A stretch of 64,000 bases of DNA from Fluviicola taffensis DSM 16823 (GCF_000194605.1 NC_015321.1:186001-250000), one strand, 5' to 3'; shown: positions 7,691-15,744, counted from the first letter of the stretch. Notes: generated by a model not told the origin, from the sequence alone. A program made the numbers and translations.

Positions 7691-9148
7691 ATGCTTTTTA
7701 ACTCCGTTCACTTTTCTATTTTTCTACCAATAATTTTTATTCTCTATTGGTCTATTACAAATAAAAAGGTCCAGATTCAAAATATTCTTCTTCTAGTAGC
7801 TAGTTATTATTTCTATGCTTGTTGGGATTGGCGGTTTTTATTTTTATTAATGTTTTCAACCCTTTTAGATTACTATACTGGGTTAAAAATGGAAAAATCG
7901 ACACATAGTAAACGGAAAATCTGGTTTTGGCTAAGTATCTTTATTAACCTAGGTTTTCTTGGTGTTTTTAAATATTATAATTTCTTCGCAGAGTCATTCA
8001 TGGAAGCTGCCTCTCATTTAGGATTTATAATTGATCCTTGGACATTGAAAATAATTCTTCCTGTGGGAATCTCATTTTATACTTTTCACGGATTATCTTA
8101 TGTGATTGACATTTATAAAAACAGAATTTCAGCCGAGAAAAATTTTGTAAGTTATTCCGTTTTCGTGAGTTTCTTTCCATTACTAGTAGCTGGTCCAATA
8201 GAGCGTGCAACACATCTACTTCCTCAAATAAAGAGTAAAAGAACTTTTAATTATCAGCAAGCAATAGATGGTTTAAGACAAATTCTTTGGGGGTTATTTA
8301 AGAAAGTAGTTATTGCAGATAACTGTGCTGAATATGCAAATCAAATTTTCAATAATTCTTCTGATTATTCAGGAAGTACTTTGATTTTAGGAGCTATCTT
8401 TTTTGCTTTCCAAATTTACGGAGATTTTTCTGGATACTCAGACATCGCATTAGGAACTGCCAGACTCTTTGGAATTGAATTACTCAAAAACTTTTCTTAC
8501 CCTTATTTTTCCCGAGATATTGCTGAATTTTGGAGACGATGGCACATTTCACTGTCTTCCTGGTTTAGAGATTACTTATACATTCCGTTGGGGGGCAGTA
8601 AAGGATCTCTATGGAAAAAAGTCAGGAATACTTTTATCATATTCATTGTTAGTGGTTTTTGGCATGGAGCCAACTGGACATTCATTGCTTGGGGAGCATT
8701 AAACGCGGTATACTTCCTCCCACTATTACTTACTAATAGAAATAGAAACAATCTTGAAATTGCCGCACAAGGAAAACTCATTCCTACACTAAAAGAATTT
8801 ATTAGCATAGCTCTTACCTTCGGGTTGGTTGCATTTGCCTGGATATTTTTTAGAGCAGAAAACATGGGGCATGCAGTTAAATATATCCAAGAAATATTTT
8901 CGAAATCACTATTTACATTACCAAATAGATCTGATTTCGGAAATATGAATTTACAGCCACATATCTTATTACTTTTAATTGGAATCTTCTTTTTTATTGA
9001 GTGGTGTGGTCGAGAATATTCACATCCACTTTCTTATATTGGTCAAACGTGGAAAAGGTCATTCCGATTATTATTCTATTATTCAATAATCTTTAGTATT
9101 TTCTACTTTGGCGCTAAAGAACAGCAATTTATTTATTTTCAATTTTAA
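7691..9148 (+). CDS. MBOAT family membrane O-acyltransferase (AlgI/DltB-like)
   Basis: The 485-residue protein has about ten hydrophobic segments and the MBOAT core: ILPVGISFYTFHGLSYVID (about residue 122), WRRWHISLSSWFRDYLYIPL (about 281-300) and SGFWHGANWTF, holding the candidate catalytic histidine H325. Proteins of this kind move acetyl or acyl groups across the inner membrane to modify polysaccharides such as alginate, peptidoglycan or teichoic acid. It is followed after three bases by an SGNH-type protein, the usual periplasmic partner in AlgI/AlgJ, PatA/PatB and DltB/DltD systems. The target glycan cannot be read from this window; the surface-glycan cluster at 33-47 kb is one possible source of substrate, but that link is speculative. 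Confidence 0.92.
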   Translation: MLFNSVHFSIFLPIIFILYWSITNKKVQIQNILLLVASYYFYACWDWRFLFLLMFSTLLDYYTGLKMEKSTHSKRKIWFWLSIFINLGFLGVFKYYNFFAESFMEAASHLGFIIDPWTLKIILPVGISFYTFHGLSYVIDIYKNRISAEKNFVSYSVFVSFFPLLVAGPIERATHLLPQIKSKRTFNYQQAIDGLRQILWGLFKKVVIADNCAEYANQIFNNSSDYSGSTLILGAIFFAFQIYGDFSGYSDIALGTARLFGIELLKNFSYPYFSRDIAEFWRRWHISLSSWFRDYLYIPLGGSKGSLWKKVRNTFIIFIVSGFWHGANWTFIAWGALNAVYFLPLLLTNRNRNNLEIAAQGKLIPTLKEFISIALTFGLVAFAWIFFRAENMGHAVKYIQEIFSKSLFTLPNRSDFGNMNLQPHILLLLIGIFFFIEWCGREYSHPLSYIGQTWKRSFRLLFYYSIIFSIFYFGAKEQQFIYFQF

Positions 9149-9151
9149 GCT

Positions 9152-10069
9152 TTGAAAACATTCATAAAACAATTACTGAAATTCTTGATTCCAATCATTT
9201 GCTATTGCATAATTTCTATGTTTTATATGCCTGATATTATTTCTTTGTCAAATGGTCCGAGTACGAGACAACAAATTCAATATTCATTTGAAAATGCTTC
9301 CCTTTTGAATTATGACATGGTAATAGTAGGTAATAGTAGAACTTATAGAGGTTTAAATCCCGATAAATTTAACCAGAGAACCTTTAATTTTTCACATGAT
9401 AATGATTCTTACAATCAAATTTATTTCAAATTAAAATTCTTGGAAGGAAAAAGAAAAAAAATAAGCTCTGTGATTTTGGGGCTAGACTACTTTCAATTTA
9501 GTTTCATTTCTAATACCCGCAACTATATTTATGGGGATTTGCTCAGTGATGAGTATCTAAAAGATTATGATACACAAAATTTATTTTATCAAAAAATAGA
9601 TTATTACATCAATAATATTGATCCGAAAAATCTGAAAGCCCTATCATTTAAATCTAAAGAAGAGAAGCCCTTTTTAAAAGAAAATGGCCAATATATATCT
9701 CCAGGACTGGCAACTGAGAATGATTCAATCGAAAGAGATATTAAACGATTAGATTTTCAAACCAAATACTTTAAAAAAGTAATCGATTTTTGTCAAAAAA
9801 AGAAAGTAAGGGTTTTTATTGTTATGCCTCCATGTAGATCTAATGAATTGATTTCATATAGCAAAGTTGAAATAGATGAATTCAATGCATTTATTAAAAC
9901 ATTTACAAAAATCAAAAATGTGTATTATTTGAACTATAGCACAACATCGAATTTCAATACAAAAGACTATACTGACATTACTCATTTGAATGAAAAAGCT
10001 GCCAATCGATTTTCAAAAATGTTAAATAATGATATTAATCATTTGATAAGAACGGAAAATAGTAAATAA
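9152..10069 (+). CDS. SGNH/GDSL-like membrane-anchored esterase or acyltransferase partner
   Basis: The 305-residue protein has an N-terminal membrane anchor (about residues 8-27) and an extracytoplasmic SGNH-like domain. Candidate catalytic residues are S62 in VIVGNSRTYRG and the D-x-x-H pair D275/H278 in TDITHLNEK. It starts at a TTG three bases after the MBOAT stop; the next in-frame ATG is inside the anchor, so TTG is preferred. The pairing suggests that the MBOAT protein carries an acyl group across the membrane and this protein completes transfer to a glycan. The family is poorly conserved outside the active site, so this role is inferred from motif and position. It is strikingly lysine- and asparagine-rich. 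Confidence 0.75.
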   Translation: MKTFIKQLLKFLIPIICYCIISMFYMPDIISLSNGPSTRQQIQYSFENASLLNYDMVIVGNSRTYRGLNPDKFNQRTFNFSHDNDSYNQIYFKLKFLEGKRKKISSVILGLDYFQFSFISNTRNYIYGDLLSDEYLKDYDTQNLFYQKIDYYINNIDPKNLKALSFKSKEEKPFLKENGQYISPGLATENDSIERDIKRLDFQTKYFKKVIDFCQKKKVRVFIVMPPCRSNELISYSKVEIDEFNAFIKTFTKIKNVYYLNYSTTSNFNTKDYTDITHLNEKAANRFSKMLNNDINHLIRTENSK

Positions 10070-10102
10070 AAAAGAGGTTTTTCATCCCGAAAAACCTCTT
10101 TT
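10070..10102. terminator. Bidirectional terminator between convergent genes
   Basis: A 14-bp stem (10070-10083 with 10089-10102, core AAGAGG/CCTCTT) closes a five-base loop. A and T tracts on both sides of the stem allow termination in both directions, for the SGNH gene (plus) and the gene ending at 10126 (minus). Confidence 0.85.
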
Positions 10103-10125
10103 ACACAATTTGCGATGATCGACTA

Positions 10126-10317
10126 TTAGTCAATCCACTTATCATCTTTCATTTCACCAAGGATCACTACGTCTTTCGTACGCGAATAATCATCCGCTGC
10201 AAGAAGCATTTGCTCTCTAGTATCTCTTCTAATTCGTATACCCTGTGATCCGGAATTTCTTACTTCAATGTAAAAACCATCTCGCAATCTTGCTGGTTTC
10301 GTTGGAGGTCTACCCAT
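10126..10317 (-). CDS. Conserved hypothetical protein (63 aa), Bacteroidota
   Basis: This small soluble protein begins MGRPPTKPARLRDGFYIEVR and ends GEMKDDKWID. I recognise the pattern as a widespread but uncharacterised Bacteroidota family; no enzyme motif is visible. The N-terminus GRPPTKPARL is basic and resembles an AT-hook-like GRP motif, and IRIRRDTREQML is also basic, so nucleic-acid binding is possible but unproven. It is a single gene with its own terminator (10070-10102) on the minus strand. Start at the only in-frame ATG. Confidence 0.75.
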   Translation of the reverse strand: MGRPPTKPARLRDGFYIEVRNSGSQGIRIRRDTREQMLLAADDYSRTKDVVILGEMKDDKWID

Positions 10318-10383
10318 TTGTTTGTGTTTTTCGTACGTCTAATATAACAATACATTAAACGATTTGTTTAAAATTATATTTTT

Positions 10384-10860
10384 TTAGGAATCTAATAAAT
10401 CTGATCCCCTTATTTGTTTGGTTGAGGCTCCTTGTCTTTTATACCGAGTTGACTGCACAATTCCAACAATTGAAAATGCTGTAATCACGGGCACAAAAAA
10501 GAAAAAACCTATCCCTACTTCATCAAAACTTAAGTTCTCACTAGCACTTAACATTACCAAATCCCACAGCAAAAACAATGCAGTTAAAGACAAGCCAATA
10601 ATTGATAAAACCTTATTTGTAACTCGCTTAATTTTAATTAATCCGAGTGTAAATGTAATCCCAAAAAAAGAAAAGAATAACAGACTAATCCAACCAGCTT
10701 CTTCTGTCTTCACGCCCCATTCATTCTGACCGTAAAAATCCGGAGCATTCCAAAATGAATCCGGGTACCTCACGTAGCTGACCATATCAATGTAATAAAT
10801 GATTATAAACCCGAATAGTACGCTAAGAACCAAACTTGAAATATAAAGAGCTTTATTCAA
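10384..10860 (-). CDS. Hypothetical four-helix membrane protein
   Basis: The 158-residue protein has four hydrophobic segments (about residues 5-27, 58-78, 85-105 and 115-137) and a hydrophilic tail ending IRGSDLLDS. I do not recognise a family. The only usable start is a TTG at 10860; an in-frame stop lies three bases farther upstream of the preceding codon, and the first internal ATG falls after the first membrane segment. No operon partner is evident: the neighbours on the same strand are separated by more than 60 bases. Confidence 0.6.
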   Translation of the reverse strand: MNKALYISSLVLSVLFGFIIIYYIDMVSYVRYPDSFWNAPDFYGQNEWGVKTEEAGWISLLFFSFFGITFTLGLIKIKRVTNKVLSIIGLSLTALFLLWDLVMLSASENLSFDEVGIGFFFFVPVITAFSIVGIVQSTRYKRQGASTKQIRGSDLLDS

Positions 10861-10940
10861 TCTTCAAATTTGGCGCGAATATATGACTTTATTTTGAAAT
10901 TCCTAAAAAAAACAATCTGATTATCACAGAAATAGAGAAA

Positions 10941-11570
10941 TCAATTTTCAATTACGCGATAAAAAGTACCGTTTTCATTCATTTCCATGGAAATCAAATC
11001 CCAACAAATAAACAAAGGCAATAACCGATCAATATGAGATTTATCCAAACTCGAAAAACGGTAAATTTTACTTAATGTAATGAGTGGATTCTGAGCAATT
11101 ATTTGAAGTAATTCGGTTTCTTCGGCTCCTATTTTTTCTGGTATTTTTTGATCGAACCGCTCGTGTTTCCATACATTAAGTAAGATTTTATTTGCTAGTA
11201 AGGTATGATCCTTCCTTCTAACGTAAGCTTTCCATTTACCCTCTTCATCCAAAGCAAAAACAGGTCTATTTGTGTTTTTTTCGATGGTAATTTCTAGTAC
11301 CAATTTCATGTCTTCTTGCCAAACGCGTGATTGAAACTCCAACTTCGGCTTTGAATACATATCTACTGCGGCTTCAATCATGTGAATTTCTTCCGTTGGA
11401 TCGATTCCTGTGATTTTTCCATTGTCTTTCACACCAATCAAAAGTCTGCCGCCATCCGTATTCGCAAAAGCAACCAATGTTCGCGCAATCTTTTTAGAAT
11501 CATCAATCCGGAATTTGAAATCCTGTTGCTGATGCTCTCCTTCTTTGATCAATTGTTTTACCGACTGCAT
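10941..11570 (-). CDS. AlbA_2 (Schlafen-type) domain protein
   Basis: The 209-residue protein has an AlbA_2/Schlafen AAA_4-type domain (about residues 5-130): EGEHQQQDFKF, ARTLVAFANTDGGRLLIGVK and DNGKITGID are the hallmark strands. The C-terminal ~70 residues look like a winged-helix (LLQIIAQNPLITLSKIYRFS). Such proteins are usually called putative DNA-binding regulators or ATP-binding proteins; biochemical roles are mostly unknown. A TAnnTTTG element ends only four bases before the ATG, suggesting a leaderless mRNA. No partner gene is evident. Confidence 0.8.
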   Translation of the reverse strand: MQSVKQLIKEGEHQQQDFKFRIDDSKKIARTLVAFANTDGGRLLIGVKDNGKITGIDPTEEIHMIEAAVDMYSKPKLEFQSRVWQEDMKLVLEITIEKNTNRPVFALDEEGKWKAYVRRKDHTLLANKILLNVWKHERFDQKIPEKIGAEETELLQIIAQNPLITLSKIYRFSSLDKSHIDRLLPLFICWDLISMEMNENGTFYRVIEN

Positions 11571-11574
11571 CCTA

Positions 11575-11582
11575 CAAATTTA
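11575..11582 (-). promoter_or_regulatory. Candidate -7 element placing transcription start at the AlbA_2 ATG
   Basis: On the minus strand TAAATTTG is followed by TAGG and then ATG. With the usual spacing, transcription would start at or beside the ATG, giving a leaderless transcript. Confidence 0.5.
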
Positions 11583-11660
11583 CGAAGAAAACGGAACTTT
11601 AGTTAGAAGATTGAAGTCGGAAAATTAATCTACAATACGATGACAATGACCTTTAAAACC

Positions 11661-12389
11661 TTAATTATTCCAAATCTCCCAAGCTTTATTCGCCTGTTCT
11701 TTGAGCATTGAAAGTCCATTTAAAATGGTGGCTCCATGCGACTTGGATTGTGTTAGAAATTTGGTTTCCTCTGGATTGTAAATCAAATCGATACACAAAT
11801 GTTTATCCGTCAAAAATTCAAAGGGAAAAGGAACGCATTCATTTACATCTGGAAATGTACCAACAGGCGTGCAATTGATGATAACCTTGCAAGCATTCAA
11901 CATGTGCTCGTTGATTGCTTCGTAGGAAAATTCTTTTTCTTTTTGAGGATTGCGAGAAATCCAAAGAACATCCAAACCAATATTCCGTAAAACATACGCG
12001 ATGGCTTTTGAAGCACCGCCTGTTCCCAGAATAAGTGCTCTTTCGTGCTCATTAGTCAAAAAAGGTTTGATCATTTGATGAAAACCAAAAGCATCTGTAT
12101 TGTGTCCGATTTTCATTCCATTTTGAAAAGAAATGCAATTCACCGCACCAATTGCAACAGCTTCTTCACTTAAAGAATCTAAGTAAGGAATAATGGTTTC
12201 TTTGTATGGAATTGTTACTGACAACCCTTTTAGGTCGTCAATACTAAAAACACTAGAAACATCATTGATTACTGGCAATTCAAAGTTTTCAAAAGTGTAT
12301 TCTAAGCCTTCATTTTTGAATTTATCTTCGAAATAACTTTTTGAAAAAGAATGCCCCAAAGTCTTGCCGACCAGTCCGAATTTAGACAT
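11661..12389 (-). CDS. aroE: Shikimate dehydrogenase
   Basis: AroE reduces 3-dehydroshikimate to shikimate with NADPH in aromatic amino-acid synthesis. The 242-residue protein begins MSKFGLVGKTLGHSFSKSYF (shikimate-binding serines), has VTIPYKE with the catalytic lysine (about residue 65), NTDAFGF with the catalytic aspartate (about 98), the dinucleotide loop LGTGGASKAIAYVL and the C-terminal LNGLSMLKEQANKAW. It is a little shorter than the E. coli enzyme but complete. The start overlaps the upstream DedA gene by eight bases, so the two are co-transcribed, although their functions are unrelated. Confidence 0.95.
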   Translation of the reverse strand: MSKFGLVGKTLGHSFSKSYFEDKFKNEGLEYTFENFELPVINDVSSVFSIDDLKGLSVTIPYKETIIPYLDSLSEEAVAIGAVNCISFQNGMKIGHNTDAFGFHQMIKPFLTNEHERALILGTGGASKAIAYVLRNIGLDVLWISRNPQKEKEFSYEAINEHMLNACKVIINCTPVGTFPDVNECVPFPFEFLTDKHLCIDLIYNPEETKFLTQSKSHGATILNGLSMLKEQANKAWEIWNN

Positions 12390-13023
12390 CTTTCTTAGTG
12401 AATTTTGACTTCAAAAAGCTAATAATCATTGGAAGTAAGGAAATGAAGATAATCCCCAAACAAACTTTTTCAATGTTCTCTTTTATCCAGTCAATTCCTC
12501 CTAAGAAATACCCTGCAAGTGTTAGCCCGAAAATCCAAAGGAATCCACCAATCACGTCAAACAAGAAGAATTTACGGTAATTCATTTTACCTATTCCAGC
12601 GGCAAAGGGTGTGAAAGTCCTTACAAATGGAACAAAACGTGCCATGATAATCGCTTTTACTCCATTTTTCTCAAAGAAAGCTTCCGTTTTTTCCAAATAA
12701 ATAGGTTTTACCAGTTGTCTTCCTCTAATTTTCCAATTAAAGACATTTAACCCAATTTTTCTGCCAATCCAATAGTTTACGTTGTCTCCGAGAATTGCTG
12801 CAAAAACGAGTAAACTAAGTAATAGCGCAATACTCAAATGACCTGAGGCGGCAAATAATCCTGCTGTAAAAAGCAATGAATCGCCTGGCAAGAATGGCAT
12901 GATTACCAAGCCCGTTTCAACGAAAATTACTAGAAATAATATGACATAAATGTAATTTTCATACGTATTTATGAAAGTGCCAAAATTTTGCAAATCAAAT
13001 AATTGGTGAAAAAATTCTATCAT
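12382..13023 (-). CDS. DedA family membrane protein
   Basis: The 213-residue protein is a DedA (SNARE-associated/VTT) family member. Visible features are the re-entrant acidic segment FVETGLVIMPFLPGDSLLF (about residues 35-55), GDNVNYWIGRKIGLNVF, and the arginine motif FVPFVRTFTPFAAGIGKM (about 130-148). DedA proteins are linked to undecaprenyl-phosphate or phospholipid flipping and membrane homeostasis; the substrate here is not known. It has about five hydrophobic segments. It lies six bases downstream of the rhodanese gene and overlaps aroE, forming a three-gene operon. Confidence 0.92.
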   Translation of the reverse strand: MIEFFHQLFDLQNFGTFINTYENYIYVILFLVIFVETGLVIMPFLPGDSLLFTAGLFAASGHLSIALLLSLLVFAAILGDNVNYWIGRKIGLNVFNWKIRGRQLVKPIYLEKTEAFFEKNGVKAIIMARFVPFVRTFTPFAAGIGKMNYRKFFLFDVIGGFLWIFGLTLAGYFLGGIDWIKENIEKVCLGIIFISLLPMIISFLKSKFTKKDV

Positions 13024-13029
13024 GATTGA

Positions 13030-13344
13030 TTAATATATTTCGTGAGTAGGTTCGAACGTTTCGTACCAAGCTGTAATTCCGCCTTCTAAAATAGAAACAT
13101 CTTCAAATCCATGTCCACATTCCAACAAATTTGCAACGGATTCTGCTCTTCTTCCCGTTTTACACAGAATGATGTATTTTTTGGATTTATCCATCGTATC
13201 TGCTACACTAGGAATCAAATGCATTGGCGTTTTTATTCCACCGATAGCACATATTTCAACTTCCCACGGTTCGCGGATATCGATCAATTCGGCCTCCTTG
13301 TTTTGAATTAGTTGCTTACAAGCTTCGGGGGTAATACGATTCAT
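13030..13344 (-). CDS. Single-domain rhodanese-like protein
   Basis: The 104-residue protein is a single rhodanese domain: ELIDIREPWEVEICAIGGI near the N-terminus and the active loop ILCKTGRRAES with the nucleophilic cysteine (about residue 69), followed by ILEGGITAWYETFEPTHEIY. Such proteins carry sulfur as a persulfide. I place the start at the ATG at 13344 (MNRITPEACK), because a TTG five codons upstream lies inside the promoter -7 element (13357-13364) and cannot be part of the message. First gene of the rhodanese-DedA-aroE operon. Confidence 0.9.
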   Translation of the reverse strand: MNRITPEACKQLIQNKEAELIDIREPWEVEICAIGGIKTPMHLIPSVADTMDKSKKYIILCKTGRRAESVANLLECGHGFEDVSILEGGITAWYETFEPTHEIY

Positions 13345-13356
13345 TCTTTTTTTTGG

Positions 13357-13386
13357 CAAAGATAGGTTTTAATTCAAAATGCAAAA
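13357..13386 (-). promoter_or_regulatory. Promoter of the rhodanese-DedA-aroE operon
   Basis: On the minus strand a TTTTG (13386-13382) is separated by 17 bases from TATCTTTG (13364-13357), matching the Bacteroidota TTTG/TAnnTTTG pattern. It lies 12 bases before the chosen ATG. The upstream part sits inside a perfect tandem copy of TCAAAATGCAAAAG (13374-13387 and 13388-13401). Confidence 0.65.
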
Positions 13387-13401
13387 GTCAAAATGCAAAA
13401 G
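13374..13401. repeat. Perfect 14-bp tandem repeat
   Basis: TCAAAATGCAAAAG occurs twice head to tail. One copy supplies the -33-like TTTTG of the rhodanese operon promoter on the minus strand, so the repeat may duplicate a promoter element. Confidence 0.7.
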
Positions 13402-13418
13402 TGACTTCGAATCACTTT
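13398..13418 (-). terminator. Possible terminator overlapping the DUF4442 stop codon
   Basis: A perfect 7-bp stem (AAAGTGA/TCACTTT) with a seven-base loop includes the stop codon of the DUF4442 gene and is followed on the minus strand by TTTTGCATTTTG. The T-tract is short, so it is a modest candidate. Confidence 0.45.
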
Positions 13419-13879
13419 ATCTTGACGGAGATTTCCATCTCAAATAGAGCAACTACTTCCCCATTCAAATCTTTAGCTGTTACTTTTACCCAATGATTTT
13501 GTCGTTCATTTGTCTGAATTGCTTTCAGTACTTGTTCTCTAATAACTAATCCTTCTGTACAAGTAAACACGATATCCGTTTCCGCGCGTTTCAAAAATTC
13601 TGCTTTCATTCCCTTAAAAGCAAATGATGGTTTCACATTCAATTCATCACAAAAATAGAACGCATGCAATCCTGCTGTTACATCTGCACCAACAGCCAAA
13701 GATCCGAAATACATACTTTTTAGATGATTTTTTGTTCTCCTACACAATTTAATTTTTACAACTACTTCTTCATCTGTAATGTTTTGCAATCTCGGACGTA
13801 CATAACCAATCATTGGAATCTTGAAAATTCCCATGAGACGCAACATCAGTGCGTATTTTTTAATCGATGATTTATTCAT
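13412..13879 (-). CDS. DUF4442 hotdog-fold protein (thioesterase-like)
   Basis: The 155-residue protein belongs to the DUF4442 group of hotdog-fold, thioesterase-like proteins, with KNHLKSMYFGSLAVGADVTAG (about residues 49-69) matching the conserved helix-loop of that family. The ATG at 13879 is chosen over a TTG nine bases upstream; it overlaps the stop region of the upstream flavin oxidoreductase by eight bases. Hotdog enzymes of this type often hydrolyse acyl-CoA, but the substrate is unknown. The tight coupling to an oxidoreductase of the nitronate monooxygenase family suggests a joint role, possibly in fatty-acid or nitroalkane metabolism; this is inference. Confidence 0.8.
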   Translation of the reverse strand: MNKSSIKKYALMLRLMGIFKIPMIGYVRPRLQNITDEEVVVKIKLCRRTKNHLKSMYFGSLAVGADVTAGLHAFYFCDELNVKPSFAFKGMKAEFLKRAETDIVFTCTEGLVIREQVLKAIQTNERQNHWVKVTAKDLNGEVVALFEMEISVKIK

Positions 13880-14822
13880 GAGAGACAAGGCTTTGAATGA
13901 TTTCTTTCACTGATTTTATTTCTTTCACGTGTTCAATACTTGGTCCAGCGCACCAAACCGTTTTATAGGTTGCGCTAAAAGCAGCTTTTTCCAAAGATTT
14001 CATTCCCCGGTAAAATGTCAACGCTTTCACCCATTTTTTCAAGCGTTTGTTCTTATTCAAAAATCGTTCAATCCAGGATTGTTCTGTGCCAATTTCTTGG
14101 ACATATGGCGTATTTATAACTGTACATGGTGTTCCTGAAAGTTTTGAAGTCATAATGATATCCTTTTCACCATAATCTACACACGCTTGTTTGTATTCTT
14201 TCGAAACGCCCGCTTCATTGGATGCGATGAAAATGGAACCAATAGAAAAACCATCTGCACCAGCAGCAATCAATTCATCCATCTCTTTTTTTGTTCCCAC
14301 TCCACCCGCTGAAATAACGGGAATAGAAACCGCTTTTTTGATCGTTTGAATCAATGCTTTCGGGTCGATTTTACCTGCATGTCCTCCTGCTCTGTTGTTA
14401 ACAGCAATGACTGCATCTGCACCCAAATCTGCTACCTTTTTTGCATACTCAACATCTGTTACATCACAGAAAACTTTTATTCCTTTTTCTCGAGCTACTT
14501 CAATCACCTTTTTGGGAGAACCCAATGAAGTAATAAAAAAATCAACGCCTTCTTCCACACAAATCCGTAATTGTTCTTCCATGTAAATATTAGACGCATT
14601 GACGATTAGATTAATTCCAATAGGTCCTTTTACAGAAGTCTTCATCCGTTTCAATCCTTCGCGTAAAAGTTCAGTAGATCGGTAATTTAATGCTGGAATA
14701 GCCGCTGCAATTCCATTTTCGATTCCAGCAACAATCATTTCTTCATTGGAAACCAAAAACATCGGTGCCATGATAATTGGATATTCGATATTCAATAATT
14801 TGCTCAGCGCTAACTTTTCCAT
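13872..14822 (-). CDS. FMN-dependent nitronate monooxygenase/2-nitropropane dioxygenase family protein
   Basis: The 316-residue TIM-barrel flavoprotein starts MEKLALSKLLNIEYPIIMAP. Family marks are VISAGGVGTKKEMDELIAAG and DGFSIGSIFIAS (phosphate/FMN binding) and AVNNRAGGHAG (about residues 145-155), where homologous enzymes keep their catalytic histidine. The family includes nitronate monooxygenases and enoyl-ACP reductases of the FabK type; sequence alone does not decide. I use the ATG at 14822 rather than a TTG two codons earlier. A paralogue lies at 18045-19010. It is first in a two-gene operon with the DUF4442 protein and has a TATATTTG -7 element upstream. Confidence 0.85.
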   Translation of the reverse strand: MEKLALSKLLNIEYPIIMAPMFLVSNEEMIVAGIENGIAAAIPALNYRSTELLREGLKRMKTSVKGPIGINLIVNASNIYMEEQLRICVEEGVDFFITSLGSPKKVIEVAREKGIKVFCDVTDVEYAKKVADLGADAVIAVNNRAGGHAGKIDPKALIQTIKKAVSIPVISAGGVGTKKEMDELIAAGADGFSIGSIFIASNEAGVSKEYKQACVDYGEKDIIMTSKLSGTPCTVINTPYVQEIGTEQSWIERFLNKNKRLKKWVKALTFYRGMKSLEKAAFSATYKTVWCAGPSIEHVKEIKSVKEIIQSLVSHE

Positions 14823-14839
14823 TTTCAATTGATTACTTT

Positions 14840-14847
14840 CAAATATA
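14840..14847 (-). promoter_or_regulatory. Candidate -7 promoter element for the flavin oxidoreductase-DUF4442 operon
   Basis: TATATTTG on the minus strand matches TAnnTTTG and lies 17 bases before the ATG at 14822. Confidence 0.5.
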
Positions 14848-14962
14848 TATAAAATAAATTATGCGTGCATATTATAATTAAAAATATGAATTTAAGTTTC
14901 GATAGCTACCGGAATGAAAAACAGTTGAGTTGAATTAAAAAACTTTTCAATTTTACTACTTG

Positions 14963-14978
14963 TCCCGACCAATCGGGA
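14963..14978. repeat. Small perfect hairpin (TCCCGA-CCAA-TCGGGA)
   Basis: A 6-bp GC-containing stem with a four-base loop lies just downstream (minus strand) of the barrel-protein terminator. It has no T-run and its role is unknown. Confidence 0.5.
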
Positions 14979-14997
14979 TTCTCTATTTTGAATGAAC

Positions 14998-15029
14998 AAA
15001 AAAGCCTCCCGAATTTCTCCGAAAGGCTT
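14998..15029 (-). terminator. Rho-independent terminator after the outer-membrane protein gene
   Basis: On the minus strand AAGCCT and AGGCTT (15024-15029 and 15002-15007) form the base of a stem whose internal GGAG/CTCC-like bases may extend it. The stem is followed by a run of T residues (complement of 14998-15003). It lies 26 bases beyond the stop codon. Confidence 0.7.
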
Positions 15030-15054
15030 ATTATAAAGCTGTTTTTTTATTGAA

Positions 15055-15744
15055 TTACATTCCAAATCCAAATTTAATGCCTGTAGCAGCATTAAATCTA
15101 ACTCCTTTATCTGTAGTTTCAACCCATTTAGTCGTATAATCCATCGTTACAGGGTCATATTCTCCAATAGCTTGATGATCTTTAAGATTGAATGTACTTA
15201 AACCAATTCCAAAGAACATATCGATACTAAACTTACCTCCTTTTGGCCAAAACTGTAAACCAAAGTTAAATCTGAAAATCCCTTGATTGATTCTTGATGT
15301 TTCATCATCCAGTAATCCTTGATTATCTTCAATATTATAATTGTATTGTCTAAATTTAAAGACAGGAGATAAATAAAGTCCTTTCAAAAGATTATCATCT
15401 GAAGCAGGGTAAAATCTTGGTGCTAAGGAAACATGAAAACCAATCGCAGAAGAAGCATCGTAAGAAATTGGGTCGAAATTCCAAATCCCCAAACCGTCTG
15501 ATCCTCTCCACAATTTTTGATTTCCAAAGTTTAATCCGAATTGAGAAATTGTTGGTCCAACTTCTAACTCCAAACTGATGATTCTAGCTATTCTTTGCTC
15601 GTAGCTGAAATTAAGCTCTCCTGCCACAATTTGAGTAGGTGCAAATTTGAGCACGAAATTTCTGCTTGTTGCTTCTTCATCATCTTGTGAATAGGTAGCA
15701 AATGAAACGACAGAAAGAATAAAAATTCCTATTAGTTTTTTCAT
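15055..15744 (-). CDS. Predicted outer-membrane beta-barrel protein
   Basis: The 229-residue protein has a signal peptide (MKKLIGIFILSVVSFATYSQ) followed by alternating amphipathic strands typical of small outer-membrane barrels: LKFAPTQIVAGELNFSYEQ, GFHVSLAPRFYP, GLYLSPVFKFRQYNYN and FNFGLQFWPKGG. The C-terminus ends in GIKFGFGM, with an aromatic residue near the end. I do not recognise a specific family; the opening resembles DUF3575-like barrel proteins. It is monocistronic, with its own terminator. Role unknown; a porin or structural role is a guess. Confidence 0.75.
   Translation of the reverse strand: MKKLIGIFILSVVSFATYSQDDEEATSRNFVLKFAPTQIVAGELNFSYEQRIARIISLELEVGPTISQFGLNFGNQKLWRGSDGLGIWNFDPISYDASSAIGFHVSLAPRFYPASDDNLLKGLYLSPVFKFRQYNYNIEDNQGLLDDETSRINQGIFRFNFGLQFWPKGGKFSIDMFFGIGLSTFNLKDHQAIGEYDPVTMDYTTKWVETTDKGVRFNAATGIKFGFGM

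Noticed and set aside
10418-10729. Plus-strand open frame opposite the four-helix membrane protein.
   Set aside because: Considered because the membrane protein is itself unfamiliar, but its hydrophobic segments fit a real protein, and the plus frame shows only low-complexity lysine-rich sequence.
14892-15122. Minus-strand frame overlapping the 3' end of the barrel gene.
   Set aside because: It spans the terminator at 14998-15029 and shows no family features.
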